The notes under the pieces were generated by a model, which worked only from the letters and a program-made list of their open reading frames with translations, did not search any database and was not told where the DNA came from. A program made the position numbers and the translations under genes. This document shows, one piece after another, positions 26,377 to 34,638 of a stretch of 64,000 nucleotides of DNA. This DNA comes from Gemmatimonas sp. (GTDB lineage: Bacteria > Gemmatimonadota > Gemmatimonadetes > Gemmatimonadales > Gemmatimonadaceae), in the NCBI RefSeq assembly GCF_027531815.1, contig NZ_JAPZSK010000001.1:237023-301022 (forward strand), written 5' to 3'. How positions within the stretch are numbered: position 1 is the first letter of the stretch; each line of letters starts with the position of its first letter.

Positions 26377-27491
26377 CCCGGTCGCGCGTTGGGCTGTGGG
26401 CCGTATGGCTTGGGGTCTACGCCGTCACGACGGTGCTGCTGTACGCGGCCTCCGGGTTGCCGGACATCCGCGTGGCGCATGCGGTGCTGGCTTACCTCGT
26501 TCTGGTGATCATGGCCAGTCGTCAGGAGGGGCGTGCGCTCTCCATGACCATGGTGGGGCTGAGTTATCTCGCTGTGAAGTGGTTCTACGTGCCGCCGCGG
26601 TTCACGCTGCGTGCGGCCACGCAGCTCGATGGCGTACTGCTGGCGGGGTTCGTGATCACGGGGTGGATGCTCTCCGAGCTGTTCGCCAAGCAGCGCGCGG
26701 CCACGCGAATCGCCGAGGAGCGCACGCGCGAGGTGGAGCGCCTGAGCGCCGAACGGCTTCAGCTCGAACGTGAAGCGTCCACCGCCCGCGTAATGCGTGA
26801 GGCCGACCGCCTCAAGAATGCCCTGCTGAGCTCCCTCGCCCACGATCTCCGCTCCCCCGTGTCGACCTTGTCGCTGCTCTCCGACCCGGCGGCCGGATTC
26901 ACCGCCGACGTGGCGCTGTCACGCGTCCATGAGGAAGCGCAACGGTTGGGCGAGTACATTGCCACCTTGCAGCGCTTCGCGGCGGAGGGTGGCGGCAGCA
27001 TGCTGGCGCTCGACGTGCATGACGCGACCGCGCTGGTGCACACCGCGCTGCGTTCATCGGCGGGGGTGCTTGCCGGGCGGCGCGTGGACGTGGTCACCCG
27101 GCAGGAGGGGATCGTGGCCCGGTGCGACCTGACGCTCACCATGCAGGTGCTTGGCAACCTGCTGCAGAATGCGGTGCGCTATGCACCCGCCGGTGCACCG
27201 ATCGACGTGACGGTGTCCGCGACGCCGTCCACCGTGGAACTTGCCGTGGCCGACCGCGGCCCCGGCGTTGGCGAGCAGGAGCTGGACCGGCTCTTTGTGC
27301 CGCTGCAATCGCGTCCTTCCGCGGCGGCCGGTGCAACCGGCGACACCGTCGCGTCCGGCGGGCGCATGGGCATGGGACTCGCCATTGCGCGCACCTTCGC
27401 CAGGGCTCAACGCGGCGACGTGATGTATCGCCCTCGCGCCGGGGGCGGGGCCGAGTTCATCGTGCAGCTGCCACGCGCCCCCGTGGGCTGA
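26373..27491 (+). CDS. Sensor histidine kinase, short KdpD-like (DUF4118 transmembrane region)
   Basis: 372 residues from a GTG that overlaps the regulator stop by four bases. Three or four membrane segments in the first 105 residues resemble the DUF4118 region of KdpD (the SYLAVKWFYVPPRFTL block is typical). A linker helix (about 108-150) leads to HisKA with His157 in LAHDLRSPVS. The ATPase domain has the N-box NLLQNAVRYAP (about 260), the G1 box DRGPGVG, and GMGLAIARTFARAQRG. The large cytoplasmic KdpD and Usp domains found before the membrane region in true KdpD are absent, as are PAS or GAF modules, so the signal is probably sensed by the membrane part. Confidence 0.88.
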   Translation: MTRSRVGLWAVWLGVYAVTTVLLYAASGLPDIRVAHAVLAYLVLVIMASRQEGRALSMTMVGLSYLAVKWFYVPPRFTLRAATQLDGVLLAGFVITGWMLSELFAKQRAATRIAEERTREVERLSAERLQLEREASTARVMREADRLKNALLSSLAHDLRSPVSTLSLLSDPAAGFTADVALSRVHEEAQRLGEYIATLQRFAAEGGGSMLALDVHDATALVHTALRSSAGVLAGRRVDVVTRQEGIVARCDLTLTMQVLGNLLQNAVRYAPAGAPIDVTVSATPSTVELAVADRGPGVGEQELDRLFVPLQSRPSAAAGATGDTVASGGRMGMGLAIARTFARAQRGDVMYRPRAGGGAEFIVQLPRAPVG

Positions 27492-27497
27492 GCCCGG

Positions 27498-28616
27498 CTA
27501 CTTCACGCAGTCGCCCAGCAGCGCCTTTCGTGCCGATTCCGGCGTCCGAATGTCCTGGTAGAATTCGGCGATGTACCCGAGCGCACTCTTCACCGTCCCG
27601 GGTGTCATGAGCTTGCCGATGGTGTCGGCGTACAGCGCCTCGATGGCCGGGCGCTTCGCCCGGAAGGTCTCGTAGACGGCCGGATACGCCACGTCGTGCG
27701 CACACCAGCCACGAAAGAGGCGCGTACGCACGCTCCTGATGGGCAGTGAGGGATCGGTTCCCGCGTAGTGGGCGTTGATAATGCCGGAGAAGTCGAAGTC
27801 GTACGCCACGGGCGCGTACCGGCCATCGGGCAACGACACGATCTCCCCATTGTGCAGGCCGTTGAACGACACGTCGGTGTTCGCGATGAGGTACAGGTAG
27901 GTGTACACCATGGCCGTGTGCGCCGGATCGAGGTCTTCGGCGGTGGCGCCCTTCCGATCGAGAATCTTGCCGCCGCTGCGCGCGGCCAGCTGGGCGGGAT
28001 CCTCGATGATGAAACCGTACCGTGTCGTCTCGACCTGTCCGGTGGCACTGTCGGCGTAGGCGATGCGCAGCACGCGGATCTTGTGCGACAGGTCGGTGAC
28101 ATGCCGGTAAATGCGATACAGCTGGGCCTCGTGCAGGTTGTACTGCTCGTACTGCGTGGTGTTGCGGCAGAAGCCCACCATCTTCGGTTCCTCCAGATTG
28201 GCGAACTCGGTGCCATCCGCCGTCTTGTCGCCGAACTTGAGCCGCAGCGGCGGGAAATCGCAGTGCTTGAGTCGCCAGACACCCCGCGTCTTGGCACGCA
28301 CCGGCACGGCCACCTGCTTGCCGGCAGCATCGGTGTAGCTGAGGCGCGCCCAGCGCCACGGCGCGTTCGGCTGCTTGTCGCGCCGGATCTGCTTCATGTT
28401 GAGGGTGAGCGTGATGTCGAAAGGGAGCTCACTGCGGAAGAGGCGCGGATTGGGCACTTTGCGTGCGGCCGTATCGGCCCCTGGTGCCTGCGGGGCCTTC
28501 GGTGCCTTCTCCGTGTCCTTCTTGCCCTGCGCCGTGGCCACCAGCGGCAGCAGCAGGAGCGCCCCAGCAGCCCGGCATCGGGGCCATGGCCAGCGGTACA
28601 GGCGCGATATCAGCAT
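27498..28616 (-). CDS. Secreted CotH-like protein, divergent
   Basis: 372 residues with a signal peptide (LLLLPLVATAQG, cleavage near 30). The protein follows the CotH kinase layout although distant from it. AKTRGVWRLKHCDFPPLRLKF (about 104-124) stands where CotH has R-G-R-G-N-S-T-W...P-Y-R-L-R-L. YNLHEAQLYRIYRHVTDLS corresponds to the helix after the P-loop-like region, and VAYDFDFSGIIN (about 270-281) to the L-W-D-F-D metal motif. CotH proteins are secreted protein kinases with an atypical fold. The gene starts 7 bases after DUF4956, a combination seen in bacteria together with VTC-type polyphosphate enzymes. A true CotH is at 55153-56511. Kinase activity here is inferred and uncertain. Confidence 0.55.
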   Translation of the reverse strand: MLISRLYRWPWPRCRAAGALLLLPLVATAQGKKDTEKAPKAPQAPGADTAARKVPNPRLFRSELPFDITLTLNMKQIRRDKQPNAPWRWARLSYTDAAGKQVAVPVRAKTRGVWRLKHCDFPPLRLKFGDKTADGTEFANLEEPKMVGFCRNTTQYEQYNLHEAQLYRIYRHVTDLSHKIRVLRIAYADSATGQVETTRYGFIIEDPAQLAARSGGKILDRKGATAEDLDPAHTAMVYTYLYLIANTDVSFNGLHNGEIVSLPDGRYAPVAYDFDFSGIINAHYAGTDPSLPIRSVRTRLFRGWCAHDVAYPAVYETFRAKRPAIEALYADTIGKLMTPGTVKSALGYIAEFYQDIRTPESARKALLGDCVK

Positions 28617-28623
28617 GGCACCC

Positions 28624-29658
28624 TCACTCGATTTCGGCAGCGGTCAGCTCGGAAGCGCCGGCGGCACGCACCAGCGACAGCAGTTCATCGGGACCCGTCT
28701 TCTTGCGCAATTGCACGCGATACTCGATCACCGTGGTCTCCTCACCGATCTGCATGCCCCCGAATCGCCAGGTCTTGGTGAACTCCGAGAGCCGCGGCTC
28801 GAGGACGCCCCGCAGTCCGTTGGCGTTGCTCGTGGACAGGCGCAATGTGCGCTCTTCGACCAGCACCGGCATCTCGGTGGTCATGTTGTTGGCCTTCGCG
28901 CGCCGCCAGGCGCGTTCGGCCAGCCCTTCGAGCTGCTCCGTCGTCATGTTCTTGAGCACCTCGTCGTCCATGCGCGCCACGAACGTGCCGGTGCGCGCCA
29001 TCTGCTTGGCGCGCTGCAGCTTGCGCTCGGCCAAACGCCCGTCGAGTTCGGCCGGCGCGCTGCCGAAGTCGGTGTACCAGAGGGCGAAGGCCAGCAGGTT
29101 GAAGGTGAGACTGAGTACTGCTGCCACGGGGAGATTGACCGCCGACGACAGACCAATGGCCGTAGCCAGAAAGACGTAGACGGCGTCCTTCGAGTCGTCG
29201 AGCGAGTTGCGGAAGCGCACGGCGGCCACAATGCCCGCCAGCGAAAAGGCGAGCGCCAGCGAGTACTTGACCAGCAGCACGATTCCGGCGACCACCGTGG
29301 GCAGGATGACCAGGAGTTGCACGACCGACTGCTGGTAGCCACGCTTGGCGCGCGTGAGCAGATACACCCACGCCACCGGCAGTGACAGCAGCGCCGCCGC
29401 GATCATGGCCACCCCCACGGTGAGCGCCAGCGTGGCCTCGTCGAGCCCACTCGCGGGGCCGGCGGCCACCAGATCCTGCAGCGAGGTGGCGCCACCGGGT
29501 CCCGTCTCGGTGCCGAGGCCCATGAGTGCTTCCAGCGACGGCGGCAGCCGGTTCGCCCATCGGTGAACCGCGAGTGCCGTCCCGCCGATGAGCGCGAGGT
29601 AGTACACGAGGCAGCGGACGATGACGCGCGTGGCCGGTGTGTTGCGCCACCCGGTCAT
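28624..29658 (-). CDS. DUF4956 family membrane protein
   Basis: 344 residues from the ATG at 29658; the frame continues to 29997 but with non-family sequence antisense to the phosphatase leader. Four membrane segments lie in residues 10-180; the family core is the basic-to-polar SLAGIVAAVRFRNSLDDSKDAVYVFLATAIG (about 140-170). A long cytoplasmic helical region and a beta-rich C-terminal domain follow. DUF4956 occurs with CotH and VTC-domain genes in many bacteria, and its stop is 7 bases before the CotH-like start, so the pair is an operon. A membrane anchoring or transport role for this system has been suggested from context; no catalytic motif is visible. Confidence 0.8.
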   Translation of the reverse strand: MTGWRNTPATRVIVRCLVYYLALIGGTALAVHRWANRLPPSLEALMGLGTETGPGGATSLQDLVAAGPASGLDEATLALTVGVAMIAAALLSLPVAWVYLLTRAKRGYQQSVVQLLVILPTVVAGIVLLVKYSLALAFSLAGIVAAVRFRNSLDDSKDAVYVFLATAIGLSSAVNLPVAAVLSLTFNLLAFALWYTDFGSAPAELDGRLAERKLQRAKQMARTGTFVARMDDEVLKNMTTEQLEGLAERAWRRAKANNMTTEMPVLVEERTLRLSTSNANGLRGVLEPRLSEFTKTWRFGGMQIGEETTVIEYRVQLRKKTGPDELLSLVRAAGASELTAAEIE

Positions 29659-29830
29659 TGCCACGAACTCCGTGAGGAATGCAAGTCGATCATGGGGACA
29701 AAGGCGACACGAGCCGATTGGTCGGCCCAAGGGTAGGACCCGGAGGCGTGGGCCGCCGCGCCAACTCACGGAGCGGTGCCCCGACGCCCATAATCGTGCG
29801 CCACGGGCCATCGCGCCATACATTCGCCGC

Positions 29831-31459
29831 ATGAAGCGTTCCATACTGGGATTGCCGCTGATCGTGACGCTGGCCTGCGTCGCAGGCGCCGCCGCTTCCC
29901 CGGGGTCGGTGGCCACGACGATGCCGTCCGGGGCCGAGCGGGCGCGCGCGGCGTCGGGCACGCAGCCGAAACCCCGGCTGGTCGTCCTCATCACCATTGA
30001 CCAGTTCCGGGCGGATTACCTCACCCGGTACGGCAGCCAGCTGCAGGGCGGCATTGCCCGTCTGGCGCGTGGTGGCATGCACTTCACCGATGCCCACCAC
30101 GATCACGCGATCACGGAAACGGCGCCGGGGCACGCCACGCTGCTCTCCGGACGGTTCCCGCGGTCCACCGGCATCATGATGAACTCGATCGGGGTAGACG
30201 ACGAGTCCGCCCCGCTGGTGGCGGGCGGGTACGGCCCCGGCGCGTCACCCACGCGCTTTCAGGGCACGACCCTCGTCGACTGGATGACGGCGGCCGAGCG
30301 GCGGACCCGCACCCTGTCGGTGTCGATGAAGGACCGGGGGGCCATTCTGCCGATGGGCCGCGCGAAGTCCGATGTGTACTGGTACTCGATCGACGGGCGC
30401 TTCCTCACCAGCAGCTACTACCGCAAGGATCTGCCGACGTGGGTCACCGCCTTCAACGAGCGCCAGATGGTGGCCGGTTTTGCGGGTAAGTCGTGGTCGC
30501 TGCTGCTCCCCGACAGCGCCTATGTGGAGCGAGACAGCGTGCCCATCGAGATGGGCGGGCGCGGCTTCCTGTTTCCGCACCAGCTGACCGACGATGTGAT
30601 CGATGCCGGGGCGAACATCCGCATCACCCCGTTCATGGATGACATGGTGCTGGCGTTCGCGTTGCACGGGGTGGCGTCACTGCAACTCGGTGCCGGCGCC
30701 CACACCGATCTGCTGGCGCTCTCCCTCTCTGCCACCGACGTGATCGGCCACAACTTCGGCCCCGATTCGCGGGAGATGCACGATCAGGTGCTGCGCGTCG
30801 ACCGCGCCATCGGCACCTTCCTCGATTCCTTGTACCAGCTGCGGGATTCGTCCACGGTCACCGTGGTGCTTACGAGCGACCACGGCGTGGGCACGATTCC
30901 CGAACTGGCGCCCAACAGCGTGCAACCGCCACCGCGTCGCGTATCGCTGGCGCCGGTGGTGCCCGCCCTGCGCGCCAAGCTGCGTGAGATGAAGGTGGAC
31001 ACCTTCGCCATCGACATCGACATGAACATCCTGCTGGGCGATCGTCGCGCGTTCCGTCGGCAGGCCGACTTCGAGGTGGCAATGCAGTTCTTCGTGGAGC
31101 AGCTGCGCACCGTGCCGGGTGTGGCCCGCGTAGACCGCTTTCCGGCGCTGCTCGCCGACACGGCAACCGACGTCATTGCGCGGCGCTGGGCCCATCAGTT
31201 TCCCGCCACCTCCAACGTGGAGGCGGTGATCACACTCGATCCGCTCAGCACCTGGGGAGGCAACATTGCCTCGCACGGGTCGCCCCACGACTACGACTCG
31301 CGCGTACCGCTCATCCTTGCCGGCGCGGGGGTCACGCCTGGCACGCAGCGCCAGTTCGTGCGCACGGTCGATATCGCCCCGACGCTGGCGCGGCTGCTGG
31401 GGGTGAAGCCGCTGGAACGACTGGATGGCACGCCGCTGTCGCTCGGTTCGCCACCCTGA
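29831..31459 (+). CDS. Alkaline-phosphatase-superfamily hydrolase (PafA-like)
   Basis: 542 residues from the ATG at 29831, which starts a signal peptide (LPLIVTLACVAGAAAS). The catalytic architecture of PafA/NPP-type enzymes is intact: first metal Asp57 in LITIDQFRADYL, Thr97 nucleophile in ITETAPGHATLLSG, then SATDVIGHNF (Asp and His ligands, about 300-309), TSDHG (about 355-359), and a C-terminal metal His in SHGSPHDYDSRVPLI (about 480). These are zinc-dependent monoesterases or phosphodiesterases outside the cytoplasm. Like the PhoD gene at 13242, it points to scavenging of organic phosphate. It is divergent from DUF4956 and probably a single transcript. Confidence 0.9.
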   Translation: MKRSILGLPLIVTLACVAGAAASPGSVATTMPSGAERARAASGTQPKPRLVVLITIDQFRADYLTRYGSQLQGGIARLARGGMHFTDAHHDHAITETAPGHATLLSGRFPRSTGIMMNSIGVDDESAPLVAGGYGPGASPTRFQGTTLVDWMTAAERRTRTLSVSMKDRGAILPMGRAKSDVYWYSIDGRFLTSSYYRKDLPTWVTAFNERQMVAGFAGKSWSLLLPDSAYVERDSVPIEMGGRGFLFPHQLTDDVIDAGANIRITPFMDDMVLAFALHGVASLQLGAGAHTDLLALSLSATDVIGHNFGPDSREMHDQVLRVDRAIGTFLDSLYQLRDSSTVTVVLTSDHGVGTIPELAPNSVQPPPRRVSLAPVVPALRAKLREMKVDTFAIDIDMNILLGDRRAFRRQADFEVAMQFFVEQLRTVPGVARVDRFPALLADTATDVIARRWAHQFPATSNVEAVITLDPLSTWGGNIASHGSPHDYDSRVPLILAGAGVTPGTQRQFVRTVDIAPTLARLLGVKPLERLDGTPLSLGSPP

Positions 31460-31572
31460 TCCGCGCACGGCACCGCGCTGGCCGCAGCCGCCGACGATCG
31501 GATCCTGGCCTTCGAGATCCCCGCCCCGGTCCCACGGTTCTGGTTGCGTGCGCGAGACGCCATACTTCCGGC

Positions 31573-31701
31573 ATGCGATTCGCCCGCTATCTCATGATCG
31601 CCTTCATGGCGTTCGTCTTCGTGGCGCTCTACTACTCGGCCACGGCCCCGGTGGAGCCGGGGCCGGTGGCCGGTCCGACGCGTCCGGCGCCGGTTCCGTA
31701 A
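31573..31701 (+). CDS. 42-residue single-pass membrane peptide
   Basis: An ATG at 31573 opens a 43-codon frame ending TAA. Residues 1-6 are basic (MRFARY), 7-22 form one hydrophobic helix (LMIAFMAFVFVALYY), and the tail is proline-rich (APVEPGPVAGPTRPAPVP), the usual make-up of a bacterial small membrane protein with a short extracytoplasmic tail. No clear Shine-Dalgarno sequence is present. It lies 113 bases after the phosphatase stop, in a gap with no other gene, so it may be independently transcribed. The call rests only on codon pattern and composition. Confidence 0.5.
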   Translation: MRFARYLMIAFMAFVFVALYYSATAPVEPGPVAGPTRPAPVP

Positions 31702-31916
31702 GCCGGCGTGGTGGTCCGCGTTGGCCGTCGGTGCCGTTTCACCGGCCTGCCGGGCAACGCATATGCCTGCGTGCCGCACCCCGCGTGGAGGCTCCACCCC
31801 GAAGACAGCGCCACCTGACCGTCGCACCCATCACCAGCTGAGCGCATCGCGCACCGGCGGCGTGCACGAAGCGCCGCACTGTCTCATCGTCCGGCAGGCG
31901 CGCCGCCAACGCCATG

Positions 31917-33086
31917 TCAGCGTCCCGCGTTCGCGCGCACGGCGAGGGAGCCGAGTCGCTCGCCGGCGGCGCGCAGCGTTTCCTCGCGCTTGGCGAAGTG
32001 GAAGCGAATGAGATGCTTCACCGGTTCGCGGAAGAAGCTTGACCCGGGCACGCCGGCCACCCCGACGTCCTTGATCAGCCACTCGCTGGCGGCCGTATCG
32101 TCGGCAAAGCCGAGCGCACTGATGTCCACCATCACGTAGTACGCGCCCTGCGGTTCCGTGAAGGGTAGCCCGGTGGTGCGCAGAATGTCGAGGAAGAGTT
32201 CGCGCTTGGCCGTGTACAGCGTGGTGAGCCCCTCGTAGTACGACGGCGGCAGTTCGAGCGCGCCCACGGCGGCTTCCATGAGCGGCGCGGCCGCGCCCAC
32301 CGTGAGGAAGTCGTGCACCTTCTTCGCCTGATTGATCACGTGCGCCGGCGCGTGCACGTACCCCAGACGCCACCCGGTGATGGAGTACGTCTTCGACAGC
32401 GAGTTCACCGTGATCGTGCGCTCGAAGGCGCCCGGCAGCGTGTTGACGTACACGTGCTCGTGCGGCGCGTAGATGATGTGCTCGTACGGCTCGTCGGAGA
32501 TGATCCAGGTATCGTACTGCTCGGCGTAGCGCAGAATGGTGAGCAGCTCCTCGCGCGTGAACACCTTGCCGCTCGGATTCGAGGGATTGCAGATGACGAT
32601 CGCCTTCGGGTGCTGCGCAAACGCCCGCTTGAGATCGTCCTCGTCGAAGCCGAAGCCGGGCGGATGCAGCGGCACGTAAATCGGCTCCGCCCCCGAGAGA
32701 ATGGCGTCGGCGGCGTAGTTCTCGTAGAACGGCGAGAAGACGATGACCTTGTCCCCCGGATTGCAGGCCGTCATCATGGCCACCATCATCGCTTCGGTGC
32801 TGCCGCACGTCACGACCAGATGCTGGTCGGGGTCCACCTCGAGGCCGGAGAAGTGCTGGATCTTCTTCGCCAGCGCCTGCCGGAACCGCGGGGCGCCCCA
32901 GGTGACGGCATACTGGTGAAAGGGGCCGCGCGTGGCGCGCTCGAGCCCCTCCAGCAGCACCTCGGGGGGATCGAAATCGGGGAACCCCTGCGAGAGGTTG
33001 ATGGCGCCGTACTGGTTCGCGAGGCGGGTGGTGCCGCGAATGACGGATTCCGTGAAGACGGACAGGCGGGTGGCGGTGGAAGGCAT
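31917..33086 (-). CDS. PLP-dependent class I/II aminotransferase (kynurenine/methionine aminotransferase type)
   Basis: 389 residues from the ATG at 33086; an upstream in-frame start would overlap the DUF3429 leader. The fold-type I signature is complete: INLSQGFPDFDPP (about 29-41), the phosphate-binding TCGSTEAM (about 93-100), ICNPSNPSGKVF (about 165-177), ISDEPYEHI (about 196-204), the PLP lysine Lys232 in SLSKTYSITGWRLGY, and RFHFAK near the C-terminus for substrate carboxylate binding. The N-terminal Q-G-F-P sequence is typical of the kynurenine-oxoglutarate/methionine aminotransferase subgroup (YbdL-like). Exact substrate is not determined. Confidence 0.92.
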   Translation of the reverse strand: MPSTATRLSVFTESVIRGTTRLANQYGAINLSQGFPDFDPPEVLLEGLERATRGPFHQYAVTWGAPRFRQALAKKIQHFSGLEVDPDQHLVVTCGSTEAMMVAMMTACNPGDKVIVFSPFYENYAADAILSGAEPIYVPLHPPGFGFDEDDLKRAFAQHPKAIVICNPSNPSGKVFTREELLTILRYAEQYDTWIISDEPYEHIIYAPHEHVYVNTLPGAFERTITVNSLSKTYSITGWRLGYVHAPAHVINQAKKVHDFLTVGAAAPLMEAAVGALELPPSYYEGLTTLYTAKRELFLDILRTTGLPFTEPQGAYYVMVDISALGFADDTAASEWLIKDVGVAGVPGSSFFREPVKHLIRFHFAKREETLRAAGERLGSLAVRANAGR

Positions 33087-33132
33087 GGCCGAGAGACTAC
33101 CGCGCGGTCCCCGAGTACGCCATGGTTTTGCC

Positions 33133-33570
33133 ATGCCTTCACGCGCGATCTGGTTGATCAGCCTATCCGGGCTGCTGCCGTTTCTCACCTGTCTTGTGCT
33201 CGCCTACGGGGTGCCGGCCTACGCCGAATCCGCCAAGACGGTGTTCCTGGTCTATTCGGCGCTCACCCTCACGTTTCTCGGCGGGGCACGGTGGGGCGCG
33301 GAACTGGTGCGGGCGCCGGAACGCCCCGATCTGCTGCGCCTGGTGCTGTCGGCGGTGCCGTCGGTGTTGGGGATGTTCGCGCTGGTGCCGCGCACCGCAC
33401 CGCAGGTGGCGGTGGGGCTGCTGCTGCTGTCGTCGGCCGGCCAGCTGGTGTGGGATGTCCAGGCATCACGAGCCGGGCTGCTGCCGTCGTGGAATGGGCG
33501 GGTGCGCACCGTCATGACGGCGCTGGGCACGGTGTGCACAGCGGCGATGTGGCCGCTGTTCCGCGGGTGA
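33133..33570 (+). CDS. DUF3429 family membrane protein
   Basis: 145 residues from the ATG at 33133, divergent from the aminotransferase with a 46-base gap. Five membrane segments are predicted. The family block is LPFLTCLVLAYGVP followed by FLVYSALTLTFLGGARWGAEL, with the conserved F-L-G-G-x-x-W-G. DUF3429 proteins are small integral membrane proteins of unknown function, found in Proteobacteria and eukaryotes. Nothing in the context suggests a substrate or partner. Confidence 0.75.
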   Translation: MPSRAIWLISLSGLLPFLTCLVLAYGVPAYAESAKTVFLVYSALTLTFLGGARWGAELVRAPERPDLLRLVLSAVPSVLGMFALVPRTAPQVAVGLLLLSSAGQLVWDVQASRAGLLPSWNGRVRTVMTALGTVCTAAMWPLFRG

Positions 33571-33664
33571 TGTGAGCGCTGGCGTGGGCTGAACCGCCGA
33601 TGGCAGACGGGAGCCCCCCCGGCTGTAGTTCCCGGCGCCCGGTGCCCACGAATTACCTTGCGTC

Positions 33665-34570
33665 ATGCTGCACCTCTGGTCGTCGTCCCGCTACGCCATC
33701 GAGCTTCCCGAAGGCCACCGCTTCCCCATGGCCAAGTACGCGCTGCTGCGCGAGGGGGTGCTGCGCGAGGGGCTGGTGCCGCCGGAGCGCCTGCACGACC
33801 CGGCGCCGGCCGCGCTCGACGACCTCCTGCGCGTGCACACGCCGCAGTACGTGGACCACATTCGGCACGGCACGTTGCCCTACGCCGAGCAGCGGCGCAT
33901 CGGGCTGCCGTGGAGCGAGGCGTTCGTGGAGCGGGCCTTTCGTGTGGTGCAGGGCACCATCGAAGCCACGGAATCGGCGCTGCGGCATGGCGTGGCCATG
34001 AACCTGGCCGGGGGCACGCATCACGCCTTCCCCGATCGTGGCGAGGGCTTCTGCACCTTCAATGACGTGGCGGTGGCGGTGCGCCGCCTGCAGGCGATGG
34101 GCATGGTGCGCCGCGTGGCCATCGTCGACCTCGACGTGCACCAGGGAAACGGCACGCACGGCTGCTTTGCCGGCGACTCCGACGTGTACACGTTCAGCAT
34201 GCACGGCGCCAAGAACTTCCCCTTTCACAAGGTGCCCGGTACCCGCGATGTCGAGCTGGCCGACGGCACCGGTGATGACGAGTACCTCGACCTGCTGCAG
34301 CGGCATCTGCCCGAGGTGCTGCGCGCGGCACGCCCCGACCTCGTGGTGTACCTGAGTGGTGCCGACCCGCACGAAGGAGACCGGCTGGGTCGGCTCCGCC
34401 TCACCTTCGACGGGCTCATGAGTCGCGACCGCTACGTGATCGGCAGCTGCCGCGAGGTGGGAATTCCCGTGTGCACGACCATGAGTGGCGGCTACGGCCG
34501 TGACGTGCACGATACGGTGGCGGTGCACCTCAACACGGTGCGGGTGCTGCGGGCCTTTGCTGCCGGATGA
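33665..34570 (+). CDS. Histone deacetylase-superfamily amidohydrolase
   Basis: 301 residues, full length for the short bacterial HDAC-like enzymes. Active-site residues are complete: the His pair His119-His120 in GGTHHAF, zinc ligands Asp157 and His159 in VDLDVHQGNGT, a third zinc Asp in LSGADPHEGD (about 238), and a C-terminal SGGYGRDV glycine loop. Bacterial members deacetylate acetylpolyamines, acetoin-related compounds or lysine side chains. It is the first gene of a unit with a PQQ-type sugar dehydrogenase and a GH16 enzyme; an ATG at 34567 overlapping its TGA shows tight packing although the next protein probably starts at 34639. Confidence 0.9.
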   Translation: MLHLWSSSRYAIELPEGHRFPMAKYALLREGVLREGLVPPERLHDPAPAALDDLLRVHTPQYVDHIRHGTLPYAEQRRIGLPWSEAFVERAFRVVQGTIEATESALRHGVAMNLAGGTHHAFPDRGEGFCTFNDVAVAVRRLQAMGMVRRVAIVDLDVHQGNGTHGCFAGDSDVYTFSMHGAKNFPFHKVPGTRDVELADGTGDDEYLDLLQRHLPEVLRAARPDLVVYLSGADPHEGDRLGRLRLTFDGLMSRDRYVIGSCREVGIPVCTTMSGGYGRDVHDTVAVHLNTVRVLRAFAAG

Positions 34571-34638
34571 GCCGTTTGCGCTCCGGCACGATAGCTTTGA
34601 GTGTGCATTTCTCACCTCAGCGCACTCTGGGAGCTCCT

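Noticed and set aside
25657..27491. Naming the two-component genes kdpE and kdpD
   Set aside because: No kdpFABC genes nearby and the kinase lacks the KdpD N-terminal domain; only family similarity is claimed.
31711..31818. Small GTG-initiated frame with two cysteines after the 42-residue peptide
   Set aside because: No ribosome binding site, no hydrophobic or repeated pattern, composition like random GC-rich sequence.
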